DNA from: Gammaproteobacteria bacterium | Lineage (GTDB): Bacteria > Pseudomonadota > Gammaproteobacteria > CAIRSR01 | Length of the DNA stretch: 42,393 bases | Assembly: GCA_963575655.1 (NCBI GenBank) | Contig: CAUYTY010000180.1 | Coordinates: forward strand, 1-42,393 | Direction: 5' to 3' | Shown: positions 17,217 to 25,257 of the stretch, piece after piece | How positions within the stretch are numbered: position 1 is the stretch's first letter | How the letters are laid out: every line of letters starts with the position of its first letter | Program-made: the position numbers and the translations under genes | The notes under the pieces: model-generated | Seen by the model: only the letters and a program-made list of their open reading frames with translations | Databases searched by the model: none | What the model was told of the DNA's origin: nothing

Positions 17217-20200
17217 ATGCATGATCTATTAACCACATTTGAACAGCAAGGTCGCTGGATCGATATCTCTAGGATGTGTGACGAACAGTTACGGAAACGG
17301 CCGAATGATGTGACCCTATGGCATCGCAAAGCCAAGGCCTTGCGTGAGTTGCACGATTTTAGTGGTGCCGTGGATGCCTATCGACGTGCGCTGATATGGG
17401 CACCACAGGAAGTAGGTTTGCATTACTACCTCGGCAATGTGTTGTCGGAATCGGGTAATCACCAGGCAGCTACCGAAGCATTACGGGAAGCAATACGCTT
17501 GAAACCTGATTTCGTAGAGGCCTATAACGCCCTCGGCAATAACTTGGTAAAACAGGAACAAACCGACGCAGCCATTACCACCTGGAAAACGGCGACGACG
17601 CTCAACCCTAGCTATGCCAGTGCCCATTACAACCTGGGTAAAGCGTTAGGAGAGAAGCGATTATGGTTGGAAGCGGAAGAACATCTTCGCCAAGTGATAA
17701 CCCTGGCACCAGATCATGTACAGGCCTGGAATAATCTAGGCAATGTTCTGCGCGGCCAATATCGTCTTTTCGAAGCGGAACAGTGCTACCGACAGGCTTT
17801 GGTATTGGCCCCAGAGCATTTGGACGCGATTAGAAATCTTACCCAATTGTTGAAAGATTCAACAGGAATCGGGGAAGCATTGCAGCTCGCCGAGCAGGTA
17901 GTGCGGCTAGCACCCGGAGCGGCAACGAGCCATGCTACTTATGGCAGTGTATTGTGCGCCATGCGGAAATGGCGTGAGGCAACGACAGCTTTCGAGCGTG
18001 CCCTAGCCCTCGATCCAAAAAACGCTGACAGCTATCACGGTCTGAGTCAGGCGTTGGCCGAGCAAGGTAACGAAGTAAATGCTCTGGCTGTGATACATCA
18101 AGCCCAGAAATTGGCCCCTATGGAGGCTGAACATTGGAACGCTGAGGCGATGGTGCAGGGATTATTTGGGCATTGGAACGAGGCATGGGCAGCCATGGAA
18201 CAAGCGCTAAATCTCGCCCCAGAATCCCCAGAGGTGCGCTATAACCACAGCCTATTTCTCCTGCGTGCTGGTCGCTACCGGGAAGGTTGGATCGACTACG
18301 AATTCCGCAAGCAATGTCCATCCTTGGGAAAGCAACCGTATATTAAATTCGATTTAATCGCCCCATCCTGGGATGGGACACCGTTGCCGGGCAAACGCTT
18401 GTTGATCTACGCCGAGCAAGGGTTGGGAGACAGCCTGCAATTCTGCCGTTTCTTGCTTCAGGCTCGAGAACGGGTTGGTGAAATTTCCCTCGTTATCCAA
18501 CCTCCCCTACAGAAATTGATCGGCCGAATGGGCACCGCTGCTTCTGTAGGCTCAATCGATAGGGATGTTCCCAATTGTGATGTAGTCTGTTCATTGGTTT
18601 CTCTGCCCAGAGTCCTCGATATTGAGATTGACGATCTACCGGGACCCATGCCCTATCTCACCACAAATCCGGTGCGGGTGGCGTACTGGCAAAACCGATT
18701 AAGACCAACCAAACGTCCACGCGTCGGGTTAGTCTGGGGTGGAAATCCTAATCATGGAAACGACCACCGACGTAGCCTAACACTTGAAATACTACGCCCC
18801 CTGATAAATATCGAGCACATCGATTGGTACAGTCTACAGGTCGGTTCCCGTGCCGCAGAGATTGCAGCGTGCGGGTTATCTGACTGGCTGGTGGATCTCT
18901 CTCCTGAACTCACCGATTTCGATGAAACTGCTACGGCGCTCTGTTGCCTTGATTTGGTAATTGCCCCTGATACCGCTATTATTCATTTAGCTGGCGCCTT
19001 GGGATGTCCGGCCTGGGTATTGGTACCGGACCCACCCGATTGGCGATGGTTGAACGAACGTACCGATTCTCCTTGGTATCCGAATCTGCTTCTATTTCGC
19101 CAAGCGGTTCCCGGCGAATGGTCCGGTGTGATCACTGCGGTGGTCGAATCCTTGCTTGCATGGATACCATTCAAGATGCCAGCAACTGATTGCTTAACGA
19201 AGAAGGCATCCTTACCCGTCATGGAATCACCGATCGCACAACGTCTCCATCCTGATCCCGAACCCCAACTTTACCGACCGAGTGCCGGTGAAGACCTCGC
19301 TGGACCATCTCCAGCATTGGGGCAATGGTTGCAGGCACAGGGTATCAGTCTGGCTTTAACCACGTATCAATCGTCGCGCCTTTACCTAATCGGTAGTGAT
19401 ACGCAAGGCAAGGTATCGCTATTCAAACGTATGTTCGAACCTGCCATGGGGTTGTACGTGAGCGGTGAGCAATTATGGTTGTCGAGCCGTTTTCAGGTCT
19501 GGCGTTTGGAAAATGTACTACCGACTGGAGAACGGTATAACGACTACGATCGTCTATTTGTCCCTCGGAATGGACACACCACCGGTGATCTAGATCTACA
19601 CGACCTGGTAGTCGATGCCAACGGTGTGGTTACTGGTATTGCTACTCGGATTAATGCCCTGGTGACACTGGATGAGCGCTTCGGGGTGAGCCTACGCTGG
19701 CAGCCACCATTTATTGAGCCAATAAAGGATGGTGATTGTTGTCATCTGAATGGTTTGGCCCTACGTGATGGGCAGCCCGCATTTGTAACTTTGGTAGGGA
19801 CAAGCAACGAACCAGGTGGCTGGCGCAATCACTGTTCCAACGGTGGGCAGGTATGGGATTTGGCAACGAATCGACCGTTGGTATCAGGCCTGTCCATGCC
19901 CCATTCGCCCCGTTGGTACCGGGATCGGCTGTGGTTACTCAATTCCGGGCGCGGTGAATTCGGCTATGTCGATATCCCACGTGCTCGTTTTGTAGCGGTG
20001 CAGATCTGCCCCGGTTATCCTCGTGGCTTGGCATTCTGGGGCGACTACGCGATTATTGGTCTGTCACTACCACGAGACAAAACCTTTAATGGTCTGCCAC
20101 TAGATGAGATATTGGCTAGGCAAAATCTACTGCCCCAATGCGGACTGTTGGTTATCCACTTAGGTACTTTTGAAGTGAAACACTACCTACGTTTCGAGGG

Positions 20201-20945
20201 CGTAGTACGTGAGGTTTATGATATCCAAGTGATTCCAGGGGCACTCCGACCAATGGCGCTTGGTTTCCAAACGGATGAGATAAAATCGCTCATTACGCTA
20301 TCTGTTGAAGGAAAATCACATATCCTGTGTAGTCCACAGCAGGCGGAAAAACCGAAAGAAATAAAGCCGCCGCCGATTTCTTCCACAAGCCACAACACCG
20401 CCTCAAGCGTTTTTTCTAACTTCCCAGTAAGTCCGGATCTAACACAGTTGCAACAGCAGGTCTTGACTCATCCCACTGCTGCGGGATATTTCCAACTTGG
20501 TCAGGAATTTCGCAAACGCCAGGCATGGCTCGGCGCGGTGGATGCTTTCCGACGTGCCTTGGAATTGGATCCCGGAATAGCACTAGCGCAACACCATCTA
20601 GGAATGGTTTTTCTGGCTATGGAACGGAAAAACGAGGCGGAGAAATCCTTCGAAAAGGCACTGCTCATCGATCCGAAACTGGCTCGGACTCGCTCAAATC
20701 TGGCGCAACTGTATTTGAGTCGTGGCGACGTACAAGAAGCAGTACGTCAATTTGAGCAATCCTTGGCCGACGAGGGTGGATTCATACCTGCACGGCTCGG
20801 CCTCATCGAATCACTGCTACGACAACGGCGTGGTAATCAAGCCAAAAAACAAATCAGGTTGGCTCGACAAATGCTTTCCGAACAACCCGTTGGATCATTA
20901 CATGAGCAATTGCAGCGGCTTGTGCAGGAGGCTAATCGGCTGTGA
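17217..20945 (+). CDS. TPR / GT9-like glycosyltransferase / TIGR03032-like multidomain protein
   Basis: 1242 residues. Residues 1-~390 hold about ten TPR repeats (for example AVDAYRRALIWAPQEVGLHY, EALREAIRLKPDFVEAYNAL). A glycosyltransferase-like domain of the heptosyltransferase type follows (~395-640): YAEQGLGDSLQFCRFL, LVWGGNPNHGNDHRRSLTLE, and VIAPDTAIIHLAGALGCPAWVL. Residues ~690-1040 match the TIGR03032 (DUF4915) family of beta-propeller-like proteins of unknown function (YNDYDRLFVPRNGHTTGDLDLHD, HCNGL-like CCHLNGLAL, SMPHSPRWYRDRLWLLNSG). A second set of about three TPRs (~1075-1190) ends it. No signal peptide, so probably cytoplasmic. It starts 30 bp after the ABC gene. A role in glycosylating a secreted product is inference. 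Confidence 0.85.
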   Translation: MHDLLTTFEQQGRWIDISRMCDEQLRKRPNDVTLWHRKAKALRELHDFSGAVDAYRRALIWAPQEVGLHYYLGNVLSESGNHQAATEALREAIRLKPDFVEAYNALGNNLVKQEQTDAAITTWKTATTLNPSYASAHYNLGKALGEKRLWLEAEEHLRQVITLAPDHVQAWNNLGNVLRGQYRLFEAEQCYRQALVLAPEHLDAIRNLTQLLKDSTGIGEALQLAEQVVRLAPGAATSHATYGSVLCAMRKWREATTAFERALALDPKNADSYHGLSQALAEQGNEVNALAVIHQAQKLAPMEAEHWNAEAMVQGLFGHWNEAWAAMEQALNLAPESPEVRYNHSLFLLRAGRYREGWIDYEFRKQCPSLGKQPYIKFDLIAPSWDGTPLPGKRLLIYAEQGLGDSLQFCRFLLQARERVGEISLVIQPPLQKLIGRMGTAASVGSIDRDVPNCDVVCSLVSLPRVLDIEIDDLPGPMPYLTTNPVRVAYWQNRLRPTKRPRVGLVWGGNPNHGNDHRRSLTLEILRPLINIEHIDWYSLQVGSRAAEIAACGLSDWLVDLSPELTDFDETATALCCLDLVIAPDTAIIHLAGALGCPAWVLVPDPPDWRWLNERTDSPWYPNLLLFRQAVPGEWSGVITAVVESLLAWIPFKMPATDCLTKKASLPVMESPIAQRLHPDPEPQLYRPSAGEDLAGPSPALGQWLQAQGISLALTTYQSSRLYLIGSDTQGKVSLFKRMFEPAMGLYVSGEQLWLSSRFQVWRLENVLPTGERYNDYDRLFVPRNGHTTGDLDLHDLVVDANGVVTGIATRINALVTLDERFGVSLRWQPPFIEPIKDGDCCHLNGLALRDGQPAFVTLVGTSNEPGGWRNHCSNGGQVWDLATNRPLVSGLSMPHSPRWYRDRLWLLNSGRGEFGYVDIPRARFVAVQICPGYPRGLAFWGDYAIIGLSLPRDKTFNGLPLDEILARQNLLPQCGLLVIHLGTFEVKHYLRFEGVVREVYDIQVIPGALRPMALGFQTDEIKSLITLSVEGKSHILCSPQQAEKPKEIKPPPISSTSHNTASSVFSNFPVSPDLTQLQQQVLTHPTAAGYFQLGQEFRKRQAWLGAVDAFRRALELDPGIALAQHHLGMVFLAMERKNEAEKSFEKALLIDPKLARTRSNLAQLYLSRGDVQEAVRQFEQSLADEGGFIPARLGLIESLLRQRRGNQAKKQIRLARQMLSEQPVGSLHEQLQRLVQEANRL

Positions 20946-21052
20946 AGATTTGTAGCTATGGAAGGGGAGGGGAGAGAGTAATCCTCCGGTAAATTAATTA
21001 TCGAATAACACGAGGCGGCGTAATGAATTTAATGCACGACAGAAGGTAACAA

Positions 21053-21258
21053 AACCTGAGTTCGACGTAAGGGATGATGCAGCCTGCTGTATCAGCTAGG
21101 CTTAGTTAGACTCTAACAAGACAGTCAACTATTGATTTGACCTACACCACCTCATAACGTGGAATCAAGCGTCACAGGTAGTTGACCGTCTTTGTGTGGA
21201 TTGTTATAAGGATAATAAATACAGCGAGTTAGTGCGTTTCTTACGTCGAACTCAGGTT
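21053..21258. mobile_element. MITE-like element with long perfect terminal repeats (second family)
   Basis: A 206-bp element. Left end AACCTGAGTTCGACGTAAG (21053-21071) is the exact inverse of the right end (21240-21258), 19 of 19 bases. Both sides are flanked by AACAA (21048-21052 and 21259-21263), a plausible 5-bp target duplication. An internal GTCAACTA / TAGTTGAC inverted pair is present. No transposase fits inside, so it is non-autonomous. It occupies the gap between the large TPR gene and the small peptide gene. The remainder of 20946-21420 shows no gene. Confidence 0.85.
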
Positions 21259-21420
21259 AACAAAATAAAATAACCACGGCCCATGGAAACCATGGTAATA
21301 GAGAAGTAGACAATTCATAGAACAACTAGATATCTTGCGTAGAATGCCGATTTAATAACCACATTCCTTTTATCAGTTAACTAATCCTCCGTCAAATAGA
21401 AATAGATACACTAAAAGCTC

Positions 21421-21621
21421 ATGAGCACTCACGAATTTACCGATCACCTGGTTCCAGACTTCACGACTGAGACTTGTACCCCACCCCGTACCGTGATGGC
21501 TGCTACTCCACCTCGCTCCTATCAACCGCCTCGTATTCGTACCTTCACCAATCAGGAGGTGGAAGCGGTCATTGGCCCTGCGCAGATGTGCTCGCCCAAT
21601 CCTTGCGGTGTTAGTCCCTAG
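21421..21621 (+). CDS. Small peptide, candidate RiPP-like precursor
   Basis: 66 residues: a polar N-terminal part (MSTHEFTDHLVPDFTTETC), a proline-rich stretch (PPRSYQPPRIRTFTNQE), then VEAVIGPAQ and a short tail MCSPNPCGVSP with two Cys. A leader with PPRI.TFT.EE-like and IGPAQ sequence followed by a short Cys/Ser/Pro-rich tail is the layout of precursor peptides modified by PqqD/radical SAM systems; this resemblance is from memory, not from a search. No strong ribosome-binding site is seen before the ATG. It is the only short frame in the region with this layout. It could also be a chance frame or another secreted peptide. Confidence 0.55.
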   Translation: MSTHEFTDHLVPDFTTETCTPPRTVMAATPPRSYQPPRIRTFTNQEVEAVIGPAQMCSPNPCGVSP

Positions 21622-21665
21622 CCGCAGCATACGACCACAACTACAACTGGATAGTAAACGAGACT

Positions 21666-21960
21666 ATGTCTAAGTCGATGCCCCATGGTGATTTTCCGCT
21701 TGCTCAGACTATCCGCCAGATCTCCCGACAACTCGCCACCCGTGTCGTTGCGCGAGCTCTGCCGCTGGTGCTCGGAGTCACTACGCCGGCTGAGGCTGTA
21801 ACTTTCTCCTCTGTTGCCACGCTCACCGGCGTTTACCGGAGTTTTTCCGCTTGTGGCGAACAATGACGGTGACCTCGACATTCTGCTGACCGAATACGCC
21901 AAGCCATAATCGGTATTCCTTCTATGGCGCCTGGAAGCAACCGACACCCAAAGGGGCGCT
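21666..21960 (+). pseudogene. Collapsed copy of the FG-GAP protein gene
   Basis: Starts with an intact N-terminus and signal sequence (VARALPLVLGVTTPAEA then VTFSSVATLTGVY) parallel to that of the next gene (AEAAASFTSVATLQGV). It loses frame, keeps one FG-GAP fragment (NNDGDLDILLTEYAKP, stop at 21907-21909), and then joins DNA matching the 3' end of the next gene (bases about 21910-21945 resemble 23836-23875, RYSFYG). So front, one repeat and tail survive and the rest is deleted. Confidence 0.78.
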
Positions 21961-22021
21961 GTTACACAAAATGTCGGCCCTCAAAATATAAAAACTCATC
22001 CTCTTACCTAAGAGTAATTCC

Positions 22022-23929
22022 ATGCCTAAACCACGCCAAGTATCAACATTGACGGTGGCGATACGTCAAGCGGTGTCTCTGCATCCCATTGGTACGCCGA
22101 ATATCCGTCAAGTCTTATCGTCCCAGGCGATTCGTGCCGCAGTGTTGATTCCATCTCTAGCTTTCTCCGCCATCCAATCAGCAGAGGCAGCGGCGTCCTT
22201 CACTTCGGTGGCCACCTTGCAAGGGGTTGCCTTCAGCTCGGTGGCTTGGGGTGACTACGACAACGATGGTTATCTCGATATCTTACTCACCGGAAACACC
22301 GGCAGCAGCAAGGTCGCCATCGTCTACCACAACAACGGCTCGGGGAGCTTCTCCTCGGTGGCCAGTCTGCAGGGGATTTACCAGGGCTCGGTTGCCTGGG
22401 GCGACTACGACAATGACGGCAAGCTCGACATCCTGCTCACTGGGTCCACCGGCACCAGCGGGGTCGCCATCGTCTACCACAACAACGGCTCGGGGAGCTT
22501 CTCCTCGGTGGCCAGTCTGCAGGGGATTTACCAGGGCTCGGTTGCCTGGGGCGACTACGACAATGACGGCAAGCTCGACATTCTGCTCACTGGGTACACC
22601 GGCACCAGCAGAGTCGCCATCGTCTACCACAACAACGGTTCGGGGAGCTTCTCCTCAGTGGCCAGTTTGCTGGGAGTTTCTTCTTATAGCTCGGTGGCCT
22701 GGGGCGACTATGACAACGATGGTTATCTCGATATCTTACTCACCGGAAACACCGGCGGCAGCATGGTCGCCATCGTCTACCACAACAACGGTTCGGGAAG
22801 TTTCACTTCGGTGACCAGTTTGCAGGGGGTTAGTTATGGCTCGGTTGCCTGGGGCGACTACGACAATGACGGCAAGCTCGACATCCTGCTCACTGGGTAC
22901 ACCGGCACCAGCAAGGCAGCCATCGTCTACCACAACAACGGTTCGGGGAGCTTCTCCTCGGTGGCCAGTTTGCAGGGGGTTTTTTATGGCTCGGTTGCCT
23001 GGGGCGATTACGACAACGATGGCGACCTCGACATCCTGCTCACCGGCTATTATAACTCTGTCAATTACGCCATCGTCTACAGCAATGACGGTTCTGGGAG
23101 CTTCTCTTCGGTGGCCACACTGTCAGGGATTCAAAACGGCTCGACGGCTTGGGGCGACTACGACAACGATGGCAAGCTCGACATCCTGCTCTCTGGCAGC
23201 GGTTATGCCATCGTCTACCAAAATAACAGCACCAGCGTTAGCGCCAACACCGCCCCGACGACTCCCAGTGGCTTGACTTCTAGCACCGGCACGACCTCCG
23301 CACTACTCAAATGGAGTCAAACTTCGGACTCTGAAACTACCACCGCTACCGGTCTGTCCTACAACCTGTGCGTGGGTACCAGCTCCGGGTCCTGTGATGT
23401 ACTCCAGCCCATGGCCTCAACCACGGATGGTACCCGCCGTTTGGCCGCACACGGTTCCCTCCAGGTCTATGGCACCGGCAGCGGAGAAGGTTGGCTGCTC
23501 GAGAGCTTGACCGACGGTCAAACCTATTATTGGAAGGTTCAGGCAGTGGATACCGGCTTAAAAGGATCGGCTTTTTCCACTGAAGCCAGCTTTACCACCG
23601 GTAGTACCACTGCTGTGGAACTAACCGGTTTCGCAGCCAAACGCCAAAAGGGTGGCCAAAGAACGGTACTAACCTGGCAAACCGGCTCCGAAACCGACAA
23701 CGCTGGTTTCCATATCTGGCGCGCAGCAGCCAAATACGGCCATTACCAGAGGCTGACCAAACGGATGATCCCGGCGAAGGGGGATGCTAGCTATGGCGCC
23801 AGTTATCGATATGTCGATACTACTGTCGATCCTAAGCGGTATTCCTTCTATGGCCTGGAAGCAATCGATACCAATGGCCAAAACGAGTGGCATGGTCCAA
23901 TTAGCGATAAACCAAAGCTCGCTCATTAG
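22022..23929 (+). CDS. Secreted FG-GAP/VCBS repeat protein with fibronectin-like domain
   Basis: 635 residues with an unusually long N-terminal signal region (hydrophobic AAVLIPSLAFSAIQSAEA, cleavage near residue 57). Seven repeats follow (~60-420), each with SVAWGDYDNDGxLDILLTG, where DxDxDGxxD is the calcium-binding loop of FG-GAP/VCBS blades. They probably form a beta-propeller. Residues ~425-525 look like a fibronectin type III domain, and ~530-635 (VELTGFAAKRQ..VLTWQTGSETDNAGFHIWR) is a C-terminal module common on secreted proteins. Several repeats are almost identical in DNA over ~150 bp, indicating recent amplification. Likely surface or extracellular binding; ligand unknown. A degraded paralogue lies just upstream. 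Confidence 0.85.
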   Translation: MPKPRQVSTLTVAIRQAVSLHPIGTPNIRQVLSSQAIRAAVLIPSLAFSAIQSAEAAASFTSVATLQGVAFSSVAWGDYDNDGYLDILLTGNTGSSKVAIVYHNNGSGSFSSVASLQGIYQGSVAWGDYDNDGKLDILLTGSTGTSGVAIVYHNNGSGSFSSVASLQGIYQGSVAWGDYDNDGKLDILLTGYTGTSRVAIVYHNNGSGSFSSVASLLGVSSYSSVAWGDYDNDGYLDILLTGNTGGSMVAIVYHNNGSGSFTSVTSLQGVSYGSVAWGDYDNDGKLDILLTGYTGTSKAAIVYHNNGSGSFSSVASLQGVFYGSVAWGDYDNDGDLDILLTGYYNSVNYAIVYSNDGSGSFSSVATLSGIQNGSTAWGDYDNDGKLDILLSGSGYAIVYQNNSTSVSANTAPTTPSGLTSSTGTTSALLKWSQTSDSETTTATGLSYNLCVGTSSGSCDVLQPMASTTDGTRRLAAHGSLQVYGTGSGEGWLLESLTDGQTYYWKVQAVDTGLKGSAFSTEASFTTGSTTAVELTGFAAKRQKGGQRTVLTWQTGSETDNAGFHIWRAAAKYGHYQRLTKRMIPAKGDASYGASYRYVDTTVDPKRYSFYGLEAIDTNGQNEWHGPISDKPKLAH

Positions 23930-24202
23930 GTCATCCATGGGACTGAACCGGGCCTTGGTCATCTCGTCAGGCTGCGGCCCGGCGAACCCGGAGAGTCGCC
24001 ATTTTTCGCGAACCCCGGCGGGACTGAACCGGGGGACAAAGCCGTTTGTGCCCTAGATATGCTGGCAGGTCGGCAACCAACCAACCGATGACCAAGGTCC
24101 CGAACTATACCTGCCCCGCGCCCACCGAAATGTCGTATAATGTATATTATGTAAAGTGTAGAACATATAAAACCAATGCAGTCAACTATCTAGCTCTCGT
24201 CC

Positions 24203-24238
24203 CTGGCATCCTGGCATCCTGGCATCCTGGCATCCTGG
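24203..24238 (+). repeat. 8-bp tandem repeat, 4.5 copies
   Basis: CTGGCATC repeated four times plus CTGG, in the non-coding gap between the convergent FG-GAP gene and the small membrane protein gene. The rest of 23930-24356 has two copies of GGGACTGAACCGGG (about 23939 and 24010) and no supported gene. Confidence 0.9.
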
Positions 24239-24291
24239 ATTCCGGCAATTCAACCCAGAACGGGCTACCAACCGCTGGCCCAGACACCCAG

Positions 24292-24323
24292 CAGCCCGAC
24301 ACTCCGCAAGGGATGTCGGGCTG
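24292..24323. repeat. Hairpin in a convergent intergenic region
   Basis: CAGCCCGACA and TGTCGGGCTG form a perfect 10-bp stem with a 12-base loop. It lies between converging genes, so it may stop transcription, but there is no U tract on either side. Confidence 0.5.
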
Positions 24324-24356
24324 TCGGTCTATCAAAGCGATTGCTTGAGGCTTTGG

Positions 24357-24704
24357 CTAATGAGCCGCAACCGGAGGAGGCTCGCTGTTGATGCTGTTGA
24401 TGTTGCGCAACACCATATCCTGTCCGAACACTGCGCCCAAAATAGCGCTTAGAGCAGCCATTGGGAGGGCAAGCCCGGTCCCGCTTTCCATCGCGTCGGC
24501 AAATCCCGCACCTTCGTACATCATGGTGCTGGCAGAGGCCAAGCCAACTAGCCCACTTGCCAACACAACTCCTAACACTCCTCCTCCGACCATGGCCAGA
24601 TTTTTGTTGAAATTTTCCTTATTGGACGCAGTCGGGGTCGAGGCACCCAGCGCTGACACACTGAAGGTCAGACTCAACAGCACAACAGCAAGCAGCTTGT
24701 ACAT
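24357..24704 (-). CDS. Small membrane protein of unknown function
   Basis: 115 residues from the ATG at 24704, which has a textbook GGAGG at the right distance; an upstream in-frame ATG overlaps that site and is less likely. An N-terminal signal-like segment (LLAVVLLSLTFSVSALGA) is followed by two Gly/Ala/Leu-rich hydrophobic stretches (VGGGVLGVVLASGLVGLASA and GLALPMAALSAILGAVFG), so it is probably an envelope protein with two transmembrane helices. I do not recognise the family. It is convergent with the FG-GAP gene. The 212 bp upstream (24717-24928) hold nothing supportable. Confidence 0.7.
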   Translation of the reverse strand: MYKLLAVVLLSLTFSVSALGASTPTASNKENFNKNLAMVGGGVLGVVLASGLVGLASASTMMYEGAGFADAMESGTGLALPMAALSAILGAVFGQDMVLRNINSINSEPPPVAAH

Positions 24705-24928
24705 GTAAACCTCCAAAAATAAACCGATTAGTTGAAAGAGATCGCTGTCTTGGTGCTTGATTTTCTTGGCCTAACATGGACAAGAATTCCAACACACTAT
24801 TCGTCCAAATGATGGACTTGCTACTACCAAGGTGTCAAGTTCTGATCCTGGCTTTTTTGTTGGAACCCCTATTTCCCCCAGGGTACAACAATTACAGGCG
24901 TACCACATCACCACATTGATATAACACT

Positions 24929-25189
24929 CTAAAATAACAGTTTAAATAGGTTTATCACGATGGATGCGGCAGTTAGCTTATTATGCGTCGTCAAGTTTGA
25001 TTCTTCCTTCTGGAATGAATAGTGCTCAATAATGGCAAAGAAGCCAAGAATGATTAGCGCAATTATTAGTAGAATATTCTCAATAATAAACCATTCCTTA
25101 ATAGTTAGGCGTTTGAAGAAGAACCTCGGTAGTTTGCTGCTGGTTCTTGTGCTTCTTTTTCTGAGGATCTTCCAAATTTTCCAATTCAT
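24929..25189 (-). CDS. Small hypothetical membrane protein
   Basis: 86 residues: a basic N-terminus (KIWKILRKRSTRTSSK), one long hydrophobic segment (IIENILLIIALIILGFFAII, about residues 35-56) and a polar tail ending in a second short hydrophobic stretch. AAGAAAAGA upstream of the ATG is a weak ribosome-binding site. It lies 68 bp downstream of the HD-GYP gene in the same direction and may be cotranscribed. AT-rich relative to neighbours. Family unknown, and the frame may be spurious. Confidence 0.45.
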   Translation of the reverse strand: MNWKIWKILRKRSTRTSSKLPRFFFKRLTIKEWFIIENILLIIALIILGFFAIIEHYSFQKEESNLTTHNKLTAASIVINLFKLLF

Positions 25190-25257
25190 GATTATATCTT
25201 TTCTTGTTGGTTGAAGCGACTTCTCTCAACCCCAATCGTCGGTATTTATTCACTGTT

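Noticed and set aside
22283-22933. Minus-strand and alternative-frame ORFs across the FG-GAP gene
   Set aside because: They are shadows created by the repeated DNA units; the plus-strand protein has the calcium-loop motifs in every unit.
22200-23220. CRISPR-like periodicity
   Set aside because: The ~150-bp period is coding and has no short-repeat/unique-spacer pattern. No CRISPR array was seen anywhere in the window.
24046-24348. 100-codon plus-strand frame
   Set aside because: It spans the CTGGCATC tandem repeat and the intergenic hairpin, has no ribosome-binding site and no recognisable domain.
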